The notes under the pieces: model-generated | Database searches by the model: none | What the model saw: the letters and a program-made list of their open reading frames with translations, nothing else | Told to the model about the DNA's origin: nothing | Origin: Comamonadaceae bacterium | GTDB taxonomy: Bacteria; Pseudomonadota; Gammaproteobacteria; Burkholderiales; Burkholderiaceae_C | Assembly: GCA_947466165.1 (NCBI GenBank) | Contig: CANIDW010000032.1 | Coordinates: 1-9,735 of the forward strand | DNA length: 9,735 bases | Direction: 5' to 3' | In this document: in pieces, positions 1 through 5,922 of the stretch | Layout: each line of letters opens with the position of its first letter | How positions within the stretch are numbered: position 1 is the stretch's first letter | Made by a program: the position numbers and the translations under genes

Positions 1-85
1 CTGTGAGCGCGGCAAAACTGGCCGCAGCTGCATTGACAGCAGCCGGCGTCGGTTTGGCCAGTAGGGGAGAAAGCAGGGCGCCCAT
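1..85 (-). CDS. spoT: RelA/SpoT-type (p)ppGpp synthetase/hydrolase, N-terminal fragment (cut by window edge)
   Basis: Only the first 28 codons lie in the window, beginning MGALLSPLLAKPTPAAVNAA. The assignment rests on this alanine-rich leader and on gene order: in betaproteobacteria gmk and rpoZ are commonly followed by the bifunctional enzyme that makes and degrades the alarmone (p)ppGpp. None of its HD, synthetase, TGS or ACT domains falls inside the window. The start is well fixed: an in-frame TGA lies two codons upstream of the ATG at 85, and a GAGG ribosome-binding sequence sits almost against the start. It follows rpoZ by 110 nt, and an intrinsic terminator lies in that gap, so it probably needs readthrough or its own promoter. 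I see no clear promoter there. Confidence 0.8.
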   Translation of the reverse strand, partial: MGALLSPLLAKPTPAAVNAAAASFAALT

Positions 86-132
86 ACCTCAAATGTAGCG
101 CGAGCGCGCCCGGCCTGGCTTGGCGCGGGTTG

Positions 133-150
133 TTTGGCGTTGCCGCCAAA
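133..150 (-). other. Second hairpin in the rpoZ-spoT gap, with a GCAA loop on the minus strand
   Basis: A perfect 7-bp stem (TTTGGCG/CGCCAAA, arms 133-139 and 144-150) closes a 4-nt loop. Read on the minus strand the loop is GCAA, a GNRA tetraloop. It lies directly after the T-tract of the rpoZ terminator and before spoT. No T-run follows it, so it is not a second intrinsic terminator. It could protect an RNA end or form part of the spoT leader. Confidence 0.5.
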
Positions 151-177
151 GAAAAAAGCACCGCAATGCGGTGCTTT
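151..177 (-). terminator. Intrinsic terminator after rpoZ
   Basis: A perfect 10-bp stem (arms 155-164 and 168-177, core GCACCGC/GCGGTGC) closes a 3-nt loop. On the minus strand it is followed by a T-rich tract, TTTTTTC, partly overlapping the stem base. It lies 19 nt beyond the rpoZ stop codon, the expected position to end the gmk-rpoZ transcript. Confidence 0.8.
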
Positions 178-195
178 GGGGGGGCATCAAGCGGC

Positions 196-399
196 TTAGA
201 GCGGGACTTTTTTGAGCATCTCCAGGCCGATCTTGCCCGCTGCAATTTCACGCAAGGCGGTCACGCCAGGCTTGTTCTTGCTCTCGATCTTGGGGGCATG
301 GCCCTGACTGAGCATGCGGGCGCGGTAGGTGGCAGCCAGTACCAGTTCGAAACGGTTGGGGATTTTTTCCAGGCAGTCTTCAACTGTGATGCGGGCCAT
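196..399 (-). CDS. rpoZ: DNA-directed RNA polymerase, omega subunit
   Basis: This is the 67-residue omega subunit of RNA polymerase, which binds the beta' subunit and helps assemble and stabilise the core enzyme. The N-terminus [20 protein letters not shown] is the conserved RpoZ signature, and [11 protein letters not shown] around residues 48-58 is also typical. The length matches short betaproteobacterial omega subunits. A GGAG ribosome-binding sequence precedes the ATG at 399. It lies 45 nt downstream of gmk on the same strand, so co-transcription with gmk is likely, and a strong terminator follows. Omega is also a partner in ppGpp binding in proteobacteria, which fits its place beside a spoT-type gene. 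Nothing is abnormal in it. Confidence 0.97.
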   Translation of the reverse strand: MARITVEDCLEKIPNRFELVLAATYRARMLSQGHAPKIESKNKPGVTALREIAAGKIGLEMLKKVPL

Positions 400-444
400 G
401 ATGATCTCCGGGTAAGCAATAAAGCGCTGGGGGCAGCGTGGTTT

Positions 445-1065
445 TCAAGTAATGTTCAGGGCTTTGAAGATGTCAGCGCGGGCACGCCGCTGGGCTGAAA
501 ACTTGAGCCGCTGGGCGTGAACAATGGTTTTCAGGTCGAAAACCGCACGCTCGAACAACTCATTGATTATAACGAAGTCAAATTCCCGGGCCTGGGCCAT
601 CTCGATGGCGGCGTTCTTCAGACGCAACTCAATGACTTCTGCAGTGTCTTCGCCACGCCGCTGCAGCCGGGAGCGCAGCTCTTCCCAGCCAGGGGGCAGG
701 ATGAAGATCAGCACAGCGTTGGTGAAAATTTTCTTGATATTGATGGCGCCCTGGAAGTCAATTTCCAAAATGACATCAGAGCCGTTTTGCATACGCTCTT
801 CAATCGCCTGGCGCGAGGTGCCGTAGCGGTGGCCGTGCACATGCGCCCATTCCAGAAAGCCGTTGCGCTCGACCATGCCGTCGAATTCATCACCCGACAA
901 AAAATAATATTCACGTCCATGCTTTTCCTGCCCGCGCGGCGGCCGCGTGGTGTGGGAGACCGCAGGCTGCACGCGTGCGTCGATTTCCAGCAGGGCTTTG
1001 ACAAGGCTGGATTTGCCGGCGCCGCTGGGCGCTGCAACAACAAACAGGTTTCCTGGATAGTCCAT
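445..1065 (-). CDS. gmk: Guanylate kinase
   Basis: Guanylate kinase phosphorylates GMP to GDP with ATP, an essential cytosolic step of purine nucleotide synthesis and salvage. From the chosen start the protein has 206 residues, the usual length. The P-loop APSGAGKSS lies at about residues 12-20. The GMP-binding region [19 protein letters not shown] is near residues 38-56, and LEIDFQG near residues 100-106 matches the second conserved block. An in-frame ATG at 1110 would add 15 residues, but family members begin just before the P-loop strand, so ATG 1065 is preferred. Neither start has a strong ribosome-binding sequence. The gene heads the gmk-rpoZ unit. Its normal upstream neighbour yicC is reduced to a remnant here, so its native promoter context may be altered. 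Confidence 0.97.
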   Translation of the reverse strand: MDYPGNLFVVAAPSGAGKSSLVKALLEIDARVQPAVSHTTRPPRGQEKHGREYYFLSGDEFDGMVERNGFLEWAHVHGHRYGTSRQAIEERMQNGSDVILEIDFQGAINIKKIFTNAVLIFILPPGWEELRSRLQRRGEDTAEVIELRLKNAAIEMAQAREFDFVIINELFERAVFDLKTIVHAQRLKFSAQRRARADIFKALNIT

Positions 1066-1113
1066 AAAAATAAGAGCAGTTAAAACAGGGCGGTTAAAAA
1101 AGTAGTCCATTGA

Positions 1114-1137
1114 CCGGCCCCAAGCAGGCGCGGCCGG
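1114..1137. repeat. Inverted repeat between gmk and the yicC remnant
   Basis: A 6-bp GC-only inverted repeat (CCGGCC at 1114-1119, GGCCGG at 1132-1137) closes a 12-nt loop. It lies in the short gap between the yicC stop and gmk. No T-run follows on either strand, so it is not a canonical terminator. It may fold in the gmk leader RNA. Significance is low. Confidence 0.35.
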
Positions 1138-1146
1138 GAAGCGGGT

Positions 1147-1167
1147 TTATTCAATGTTCTGGACCTG
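1147..1167 (-). pseudogene. yicC: yicC 3'-end remnant (YicC/YloC family), probable insertion junction
   Basis: Read on the minus strand, this segment encodes Q-V-Q-N-I-E followed by TAA. YicC proteins, now assigned to an endoribonuclease family, end in a highly conserved stretch (the E. coli protein ends EQMREQIQNIE), and yicC commonly lies directly upstream of gmk. The frame stays open for about 25 more codons to an in-frame TAG at 1240-1242, but that stretch is AT-rich and does not resemble YicC: FDFYRYFKNIEK replaces the expected sequence. Identity with YicC is therefore lost abruptly near base 1167. I infer that foreign DNA joined yicC here and that the remainder of yicC is elsewhere, possibly at the other end of the element. 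The match is short, so chance is not fully excluded, but its position beside gmk makes it convincing. Confidence 0.6.
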
Positions 1168-1179
1168 CTTCTCAATGTT
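1147..1179. other. Candidate attachment site (att) and element boundary
   Basis: Chromosome-like sequence ends and element-like sequence begins within this interval, at the 3' end of yicC. Tyrosine-recombinase elements often use the 3' end of a conserved gene as attB and restore its coding end on integration. The interval also holds two direct copies of TCAATGTT (1151-1158 and 1172-1179), 21 bp apart. The exact core cannot be defined without the other junction, which is not in the window. Confidence 0.5.
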
Positions 1180-1654
1180 TTTAAAATATCTATAAAAATC
1201 AAAGAGTTGCATGCGTTTTTCTTTCGCTATATTCGTCAGCTACACATCTGGCTACATCAAATTGAAGCAATAGAGCCGGAATACGAACGCTGGTGGGGGA
1301 GTTGGGTACAAGTTTACTTCAGCGTCTAGTACTTTTGAGAACGAAAGCCGCTTAGGCCAGTTTGTCTGGGCGTGGCTAGGGGGCAGGCATGGATCCAATA
1401 AATTAGCACCCCGCGGTTACTAGGAGTGCCTCTTTATCCAAGGGTTGTTAGACCGACATGTAAAGTTTCAGGTTGAGATAAGTTCGGTCCATAGGCGGCT
1501 TGCCTGGATTCAGCGGCTGCTTTTGTGCTTTTTCAAGCTGTAAATGAGGTGCCGTGCTTGTATGCGAGTGCCTACCTTTCGAGTTATTTTTGGTTATGTA
1601 GCGATTGAGACTAAGATTTCATCAAATAATCGTCTGATTCGGATCGCTAACTAC
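1168..1654. other. Non-coding stretch at the left end of the element
   Basis: I find no convincing gene here on either strand: open frames are short, no frame resembles a known protein, and no tRNA-like cloverleaf was seen. The stretch contains a possible 6-bp stem (ACGCTG at 1287-1292, CAGCGT at 1320-1325) and an imperfect stem around 1407-1430. It may hold recombinase arm sites, the promoter of the downstream operon, or decayed DNA. An ATG at 1544 is in frame with the dCTPase-like gene, but the 37 residues it would add do not resemble the family. Confidence 0.6.
1590..1617 (+). promoter_or_regulatory. Weak sigma-70-like promoter candidate for the four-gene operon
   Basis: TTGGTT (1590-1595) and TAAGAT (1612-1617) are separated by 16 bp. 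Each is an imperfect match to the -35 and -10 consensus. The pair lies about 40 bp upstream of the first start codon of the operon. Other AT-rich hexamers nearby could serve equally well. Confidence 0.2.
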
Positions 1655-2038
1655 ATGAATCCTCCAACTGAAACAGGTTCCGTTTTGATAAATGCCGAGG
1701 GGTTGACTAACGCTTTGGCGAACTTCGCTTCAGAGCGAAATTGGGATCAGTACCATTCCCCAAAAAATTTGGTTATGGCGTTGACTGGCGAGGTGGGTGA
1801 GCTTTCTGAGATTTTTCAGTGGCTGACTGAAGAGGCGTCTAAATCTGTTGCGACCAATGCTGACACAGCCACAGCCGTTCGTGAAGAACTGGCCGATGTG
1901 ACTCTGTATTTGGTTCGACTGGCCTCGGTGTTGGGCGTAGACCTCAATGAGGCTGTGACCCAAAAGCTGCAAAAAAATGCTGCTAAATACCCCGTGGACA
2001 AGGCCCACGGGAGTCACAAGAAATACGACAAGCTCTGA
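1655..2038 (+). CDS. dCTP-pyrophosphatase-like nucleotide pyrophosphohydrolase (DCTPP1/MazG-type)
   Basis: This 127-residue protein belongs to the all-alpha NTP pyrophosphatase superfamily and resembles the DCTPP1 (RS21-C6) branch, which hydrolyses dCTP and modified dCTPs to the monophosphate and pyrophosphate. Family blocks in order are FASERNWDQYHSPKNL (about 24-39), the metal-binding pair E46-x2-E49 in GEVGELSE, a second pair E78-x2-D81 in REELADV, and the C-terminal KNAAKYPV and KKY motifs. All four metal ligands are present, so activity is likely. ATG 1655 is chosen because the family fold begins shortly after it. The ribosome-binding site is weak. It is the first gene of a packed operon, with the nuclease-helicase gene 13 nt downstream. 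In this setting it may deplete or cleanse the dNTP pool, but ordinary house-cleaning is also possible. Confidence 0.9.
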   Translation: MNPPTETGSVLINAEGLTNALANFASERNWDQYHSPKNLVMALTGEVGELSEIFQWLTEEASKSVATNADTATAVREELADVTLYLVRLASVLGVDLNEAVTQKLQKNAAKYPVDKAHGSHKKYDKL

Positions 2039-2039
2039 T

Positions 2040-2045
2040 AAGGAG
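2040..2045 (+). promoter_or_regulatory. Strong ribosome-binding site that fixes the nuclease-helicase start
   Basis: AAGGAG lies 6 nt before the ATG at 2052, and no comparable site precedes the in-frame ATG at 1977. It therefore rules out a 25-residue N-terminal extension that would overlap the preceding gene by 62 nt. Confidence 0.85.
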
Positions 2046-2051
2046 ATATCA

Positions 2052-3914
2052 ATGCTCGTCTACGTCGCAGACAAGAAACAATTCCTGCACGACTGCGACT
2101 ACGAGGACATTGAAGAGGTCATTCAGAACAGATTCAAAGAGGCTACGGGAAAACGGGTAGCCCAAGCCGAGGTGAAGTCTTGGCAGTCATCTCTGAGTTA
2201 TGTGGCCAAAGTCTTGCGTGATGATGAAATCGCACAGGACATTGGCGTCGCAGTTGAATTGCACATCCCCCAGTCCTCCAAGAGGATCGACGTCACTCTG
2301 TCTGGCTACGATGAAGCCGGTCAGAAAAATGTCATCGTCATTGAACTCAAGCAATGGGAAAAAGCTCTCAAGAGCGACAAAGACGGCATCGTCGTCACCC
2401 ATTTAGGCGGAGGCTCGCGAGAAGTCGTCCACCCGTCATACCAAGCTTGGTCCTACGCTGCCTTGCTGGAGGGCTTCAATGAGGCCGTGTACAGCGGTGG
2501 CATCCAGGTTCAACCTTGCGCCTACCTACACAACTACCCGCGAGATGGGGTGATCGATGATCAGCACTACAGCGATTACATTGACAAGGCTCCCTTGTTC
2601 CTCAAAGGTGGCACTGACCGCGATCGCCTTCGTGAATTCATCAAAAAGCACGTCAAGCACGGCGACAACCGCGCCCTGCTCTATGAACTGGATGGTGGTC
2701 GCATTCGCCCGTCCAAAGCACTGGCTGACTCCCTCAAAGGTCTGATGGAGTCAAAGCCAGAGTTTGTATTGATCGACGAACAGAAAGAGGTTTTCGAATC
2801 CACACTGACCGCAGCGACCACGGCATCTCCGGCAAACCCAAAAGTGGTCATCATCGAAGGTGGTCCTGGTACCGGCAAAACAGTTCTCGCCATCAACCTT
2901 CTGGTCCGACTGACTTCTGCAGGTCTGACTGGCAAGTACGTCTCCAAAAACGCTGCACCACGCAAGGTCTATGAGACCAAGCTGGTGGGCACTATGACTC
3001 GGACCAAGTTTTCTAATATGTTTTCTGGGTCAGGAAGCTTTGTCGATACCCAGCGGGACACCTTTGATTTCTTGATCGTTGATGAAGCACATCGCCTCAA
3101 CGAGAAAAGTGGGTTGTACGCCAACATGGGTGAGAACCAGATCAAGGAATTGATCAACGCATCCAAGTGCACCGTTTTCTTCATCGATGAGGATCAGCGG
3201 GTCACACTGAGTGACATTGGCAGCCGTGAAGTGATCGAAGATTTCGCCAAAGCGCGTGGCGCCACCGTCGAGCGTTACGCCCTGGCTTCGCAGTTTCGGT
3301 GCAGCGGATCGGACGGCTATCTGGCTTGGTTGGACCAAACCCTTGGCATTCGCGAAACAGCCAACACTGAGTTGTCCACACAGGAATATGACTTCCGTGT
3401 ATTCGATAGCCCTGAAGCTCTTCACCAAGCCATCATCGAGAAGAATTCGTCAAACCGGGCACGGGTAGTGGCGGGTTACTGCTGGCCATGGACAAGCAAG
3501 AAGATCGCCTCTGCCGACGATATCGTTATTGGCGACTACAAGCGACAGTGGAACCTAGACCAGGACGGCAGTCTATGGATCATTGCTGAGAAGTCGGTTG
3601 AGCAGGTGGGATGCATTCACACGTGCCAAGGGCTGGAGGTTGACTACATTGGGGTCATCATTGGACCTGATCTGATCGTTCGCAATTGCGAAGTGATTAC
3701 CGATCCATCTGCACGGGACCGTCACGACAAATCTATTCGCGGTCACAAGGCCCTCGCGAAAGCTGACCCAGTATCTGCAAAGCAGATCACCGACCTGATC
3801 ATCAAGAACACTTACAGAACCTTGATGACCCGAGGCATGAAGGGGTGCTACCTTTATTCAACCGACCAAGAAACGGCTGATTACTTCAGGTCCTTGCTTG
3901 TAAAGCCCATCTAA
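2052..3914 (+). CDS. PD-(D/E)XK nuclease fused to DUF2075-type superfamily 1 helicase
   Basis: A 620-residue two-part protein. The N-terminal part (about 1-220) carries a PD-(D/E)XK nuclease pattern: D80 in KRID, E98-L-K100 in VIVIELKQW, and Q131-x3-Y135 in SYQAWSY, resembling the RecB-type QxxxY motif. The second part (about 240-620) is a DUF2075-type superfamily 1 ATPase/helicase. Its Walker A is GGPGTGKT (270-277), Walker B is FLIVDEAH (340-347), a motif III-like FIDEDQR spans 377-383, SQFRC lies at 413-417, HTCQGLE at 523-529, and a motif VI-like YRTLMTRG at 588-595. All catalytic positions look intact. DUF2075 proteins occur in bacterial defence, and the staphylococcal Nhi nuclease-helicase is, from memory, a related example. 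It probably processes foreign or damaged DNA or RNA. It sits between the dCTPase-like and HIT genes in one operon. Confidence 0.9.
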   Translation: MLVYVADKKQFLHDCDYEDIEEVIQNRFKEATGKRVAQAEVKSWQSSLSYVAKVLRDDEIAQDIGVAVELHIPQSSKRIDVTLSGYDEAGQKNVIVIELKQWEKALKSDKDGIVVTHLGGGSREVVHPSYQAWSYAALLEGFNEAVYSGGIQVQPCAYLHNYPRDGVIDDQHYSDYIDKAPLFLKGGTDRDRLREFIKKHVKHGDNRALLYELDGGRIRPSKALADSLKGLMESKPEFVLIDEQKEVFESTLTAATTASPANPKVVIIEGGPGTGKTVLAINLLVRLTSAGLTGKYVSKNAAPRKVYETKLVGTMTRTKFSNMFSGSGSFVDTQRDTFDFLIVDEAHRLNEKSGLYANMGENQIKELINASKCTVFFIDEDQRVTLSDIGSREVIEDFAKARGATVERYALASQFRCSGSDGYLAWLDQTLGIRETANTELSTQEYDFRVFDSPEALHQAIIEKNSSNRARVVAGYCWPWTSKKIASADDIVIGDYKRQWNLDQDGSLWIIAEKSVEQVGCIHTCQGLEVDYIGVIIGPDLIVRNCEVITDPSARDRHDKSIRGHKALAKADPVSAKQITDLIIKNTYRTLMTRGMKGCYLYSTDQETADYFRSLLVKPI

Positions 3915-3917
3915 CTC

Positions 3918-4316
3918 ATGTCCTGCCCATTCTGCGAACTCTCAGCCCAGCGAATCGTTTTTCATAACGAACTTGCAATCGCTTTCTACGATGGATATCC
4001 CGTCAGTGATGGTCATGGGCTGGTGATTCCGAAACGCCATATCCTTGATTATTGGGGGCTCACAGCAGCCGAACGCGAGGCTTGCCACGACCTGCTTGAG
4101 GCTTTACGAAAAAGCGTTCAACAGAGAGATCCGCTGGTGACCGGTTTCAACATAGGTCTCAACGCCGGAGCTTCCGCTGGACAAACCGTCTTTCATTGCC
4201 ACTTTCACTTGATTCCCAGAAGGGATGGGGACGTACCCAATCCGCGGGGTGGTGTCAGGCATGTCATCCCTGGCAAAGGGCACTACAACTCAAGCGATCC
4301 ACCCAAAAAGGTTTAA
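3918..4316 (+). CDS. HIT-family nucleotide hydrolase/transferase
   Basis: A 132-residue histidine-triad protein. HIT enzymes act on nucleotide phosphoanhydride or phosphoramidate bonds, for example dinucleoside polyphosphates, AMP-amino adducts or, in aprataxin, 5'-adenylated DNA. The catalytic triad H93-x-H95-x-H97 lies in VFHCHFHLIPRR. The N-terminal C3-x2-C6 in CPFC is the zinc-binding pair seen in many members. VIPKRH (36-41) and GFNIGLNAG (76-84) are standard family blocks. The usual C-terminal block PRGGVRHVIPGKG is present. The start lies 3 nt after the nuclease-helicase stop with no clear ribosome-binding site, so translational coupling is likely. The substrate cannot be read from the sequence. 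In this operon, removal of adenylated ends or signalling nucleotides is an attractive but unproven role. Confidence 0.95.
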   Translation: MSCPFCELSAQRIVFHNELAIAFYDGYPVSDGHGLVIPKRHILDYWGLTAAEREACHDLLEALRKSVQQRDPLVTGFNIGLNAGASAGQTVFHCHFHLIPRRDGDVPNPRGGVRHVIPGKGHYNSSDPPKKV

Positions 4317-4321
4317 AGCCC

Positions 4322-5335
4322 ATGCGTACGCTGCAGCTCTGGCAGGAATACACTCGAGAAGAAGTCCATTCGATCTTTTCACCTGAGACGACCTTTACTC
4401 CTCAACGTGGAACGTGGGGGCTACATGGAATGATCCGCGTCCCCTCACGTCCAGGCGATTGGGTGTTCTTTGTCACATATGGCCAAGCTCAAGGTGAGCA
4501 TGTCTTTGATGAATCGATTACCGACGAAGGTGTTTTGAGCTGGCAGTCTCAACCAGCGCAAGGGCTTGAAGATGCCATCATCAAAGAGTTGATTCAGCAT
4601 GATGACCGCATCAACACGATTCATCTGTTCCTTCGGATCAAGAAAGGTAATCCGTACGGCTACTTCGGCTCATTGGGTTATCTAACGCATGATGGTTCAC
4701 GACAGAAACCAGTTCATTTCCAGTGGCAACTTCTTGACTGGCCTCCAACAAAGGAATTCCTTCAGAGCGTAGGATTGAAGCCACTCGCAAGTCGGGAAGT
4801 TTTATCTCAGCCACAAGCACCTCGCGCACCTGCATCTCTGATCGTAGAGTCAACTCCTCCCCCATCTAGCAGCACGAGAACTGGTGTAGGCAAAGAGACG
4901 TTCCAAGGCAGAAAAAGTCCTGACTATGCTGCCCGGGATGCTCGCAATCGAGATCTTGGCCTCAAGGGAGAAATGCTCGTCATAAAGTATGAAAAAGAAC
5001 GGCTCATCAAAGCTGGTCGTTCAGACCTCGCAGAGAAGATCATCCACGTATCCCAAATCGAAGGGGACTCCGCAGGTTATGACATTCGCTCGTATGAACC
5101 CGATGGGGCTCACAGATTCATTGAGGTCAAAACGACTCGAGGTGGGGCCGCAACAAGCTTCTTTATTTCTCCGAACGAAATTGCTTTCAGTGCGCAAAAT
5201 ACTGCAGGGTATGTACTTTTCAGGCTCTATGAATTTGATGCTGAGTCAGCAAGTGCGAAGACTTTCATATTGACTGGAAATATCGCGAACTATGTTTCAC
5301 TTGAAGCGACTGCGTTCAGGGCAAAATTGACCTAA
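4322..5335 (+). CDS. Two-domain protein: DUF3427-like N-terminus and DUF3883 (Mrr-like nuclease fold) C-terminus
   Basis: A 337-residue protein. Residues 1-140 show short blocks seen in DUF3427-like modules of restriction-type helicases: DWVFFVTYG (46-54), LSWQSQ (72-77), IHLFLRIKKG (100-109) and YGYFGSLGYLTH (112-123). A proline- and serine-rich linker follows (about 160-200). Residues 205-335 match DUF3883, which has a PD-(D/E)XK-like fold: LGLKGEMLV with E217, GDSAGYDI with D254, and FIEVKTTRG with E268 and K270, then SPNEIAFS. The residues expected for cleavage are present, though many DUF3883 proteins are of unknown activity. The start at 4322 is 5 nt after the HIT gene, preceded by AAGG about 11 nt away. 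It is the last gene of the packed operon and the second nuclease-fold protein in it. The N-terminal assignment is less secure. Confidence 0.85.
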   Translation: MRTLQLWQEYTREEVHSIFSPETTFTPQRGTWGLHGMIRVPSRPGDWVFFVTYGQAQGEHVFDESITDEGVLSWQSQPAQGLEDAIIKELIQHDDRINTIHLFLRIKKGNPYGYFGSLGYLTHDGSRQKPVHFQWQLLDWPPTKEFLQSVGLKPLASREVLSQPQAPRAPASLIVESTPPPSSSTRTGVGKETFQGRKSPDYAARDARNRDLGLKGEMLVIKYEKERLIKAGRSDLAEKIIHVSQIEGDSAGYDIRSYEPDGAHRFIEVKTTRGGAATSFFISPNEIAFSAQNTAGYVLFRLYEFDAESASAKTFILTGNIANYVSLEATAFRAKLT

Positions 5336-5490
5336 TTGGGTAAATAAAATGCCCTCATTTAAAGGCTTCAACATTCATTGATTCCTTAGCTGCGGTTTTC
5401 CCTGGCTGTTGTGCTCACCACTCCCTATGCATCAACATGAAAAATAGAGTTGCCAGCTTTTTTGGTACAGGCATTTCAAGAGGATATGTA

Positions 5491-5892
5491 ATGCGTAGAG
5501 CAATCCAATTGGGTTTGATTTTCTTTACTAATGCTGCTTTAGTGCCTGCTTTTGCTACCAGCATAGGAGATGTAATTTGGACCCCAGATTGGGTTCACGT
5601 AGGATCGACCGAAAAGGCAAGTTATTACGTCGATAGAGCTTCGATACATAGGCCGAGTCGCCATCTAAGACATTTAGTTAAATTTAAATACCTAATCAAT
5701 TTGAACTTAGTAACGCCTCAGGGGGCACAATCGGTGATAGTAAATGTCAACTATGACTGCAAAAACAATTCAATGTATACGGATGGCGCCTCTATTTTTA
5801 GGTCAGAAATGGGTCGAAATTTGATTGATGGCGCAGGGGGTAACGTTCCAATTACGTTGAATCAGAGAACTATTTCAATGGTCTGCAACTGA
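5491..5892 (+). CDS. Small exported protein, similar to surface-adhesin E family
   Basis: A 133-residue protein beginning with a signal peptide: MRRAIQLGLIFF is a basic start and hydrophobic core, followed by a likely cleavage after AFA near residue 22. The mature part contains YYVDRASI (about 47-54) and VNYDCKNNSM (about 88-97), which recall the D-x-x-S-I and DC blocks of surface-adhesin E-like proteins (Adhesin_E). C90 and a cysteine two residues from the end could form a disulphide. An ATG at 5437 would extend it by 18 residues, but AGAGG before ATG 5491 and the signal-peptide layout favour the shorter form. It is AT-rich compared with the genes on its left and 155 nt beyond the operon, so it is probably independent cargo. 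Function is uncertain: an envelope protein is supported, adhesion is not shown. Confidence 0.75.
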   Translation: MRRAIQLGLIFFTNAALVPAFATSIGDVIWTPDWVHVGSTEKASYYVDRASIHRPSRHLRHLVKFKYLINLNLVTPQGAQSVIVNVNYDCKNNSMYTDGASIFRSEMGRNLIDGAGGNVPITLNQRTISMVCN

Positions 5893-5922
5893 TTGATAAA
5901 TAAATTTTCAGGGTGGTCTAGG

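Noticed and set aside
517..1083. Long plus-strand open frame across gmk
   Set aside because: It is antisense to a clear guanylate kinase and has no recognisable motif. It is a side effect of GC-rich codon use.
1211..1273. Short plus-strand frame starting MRFSFAIFVSY near the junction
   Set aside because: It has only 20 codons with no ribosome-binding site. It is too short to support as a gene.
1544..1654. N-terminal extension of the dCTPase-like gene from an ATG at 1544
   Set aside because: The 37 extra residues do not resemble the family, and the DCTPP1-like blocks begin soon after ATG 1655.
1150..1654. tRNA gene as the integration target
   Set aside because: No cloverleaf or T-loop consensus was found. 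The yicC end is a better explanation of the junction.
1977..2051. Upstream start for the nuclease-helicase
   Set aside because: It would overlap the preceding gene by 62 nt, while AAGGAG at ideal spacing marks ATG 2052.
4196..4321. Upstream start for the DUF3427/DUF3883 protein
   Set aside because: The added 42 residues are the HIT gene read in another frame. ATG 4322 lies just after the HIT stop.
5437..5490. Upstream start for the exported protein
   Set aside because: It has no ribosome-binding site and would bury the signal peptide. AGAGG before ATG 5491 is better.
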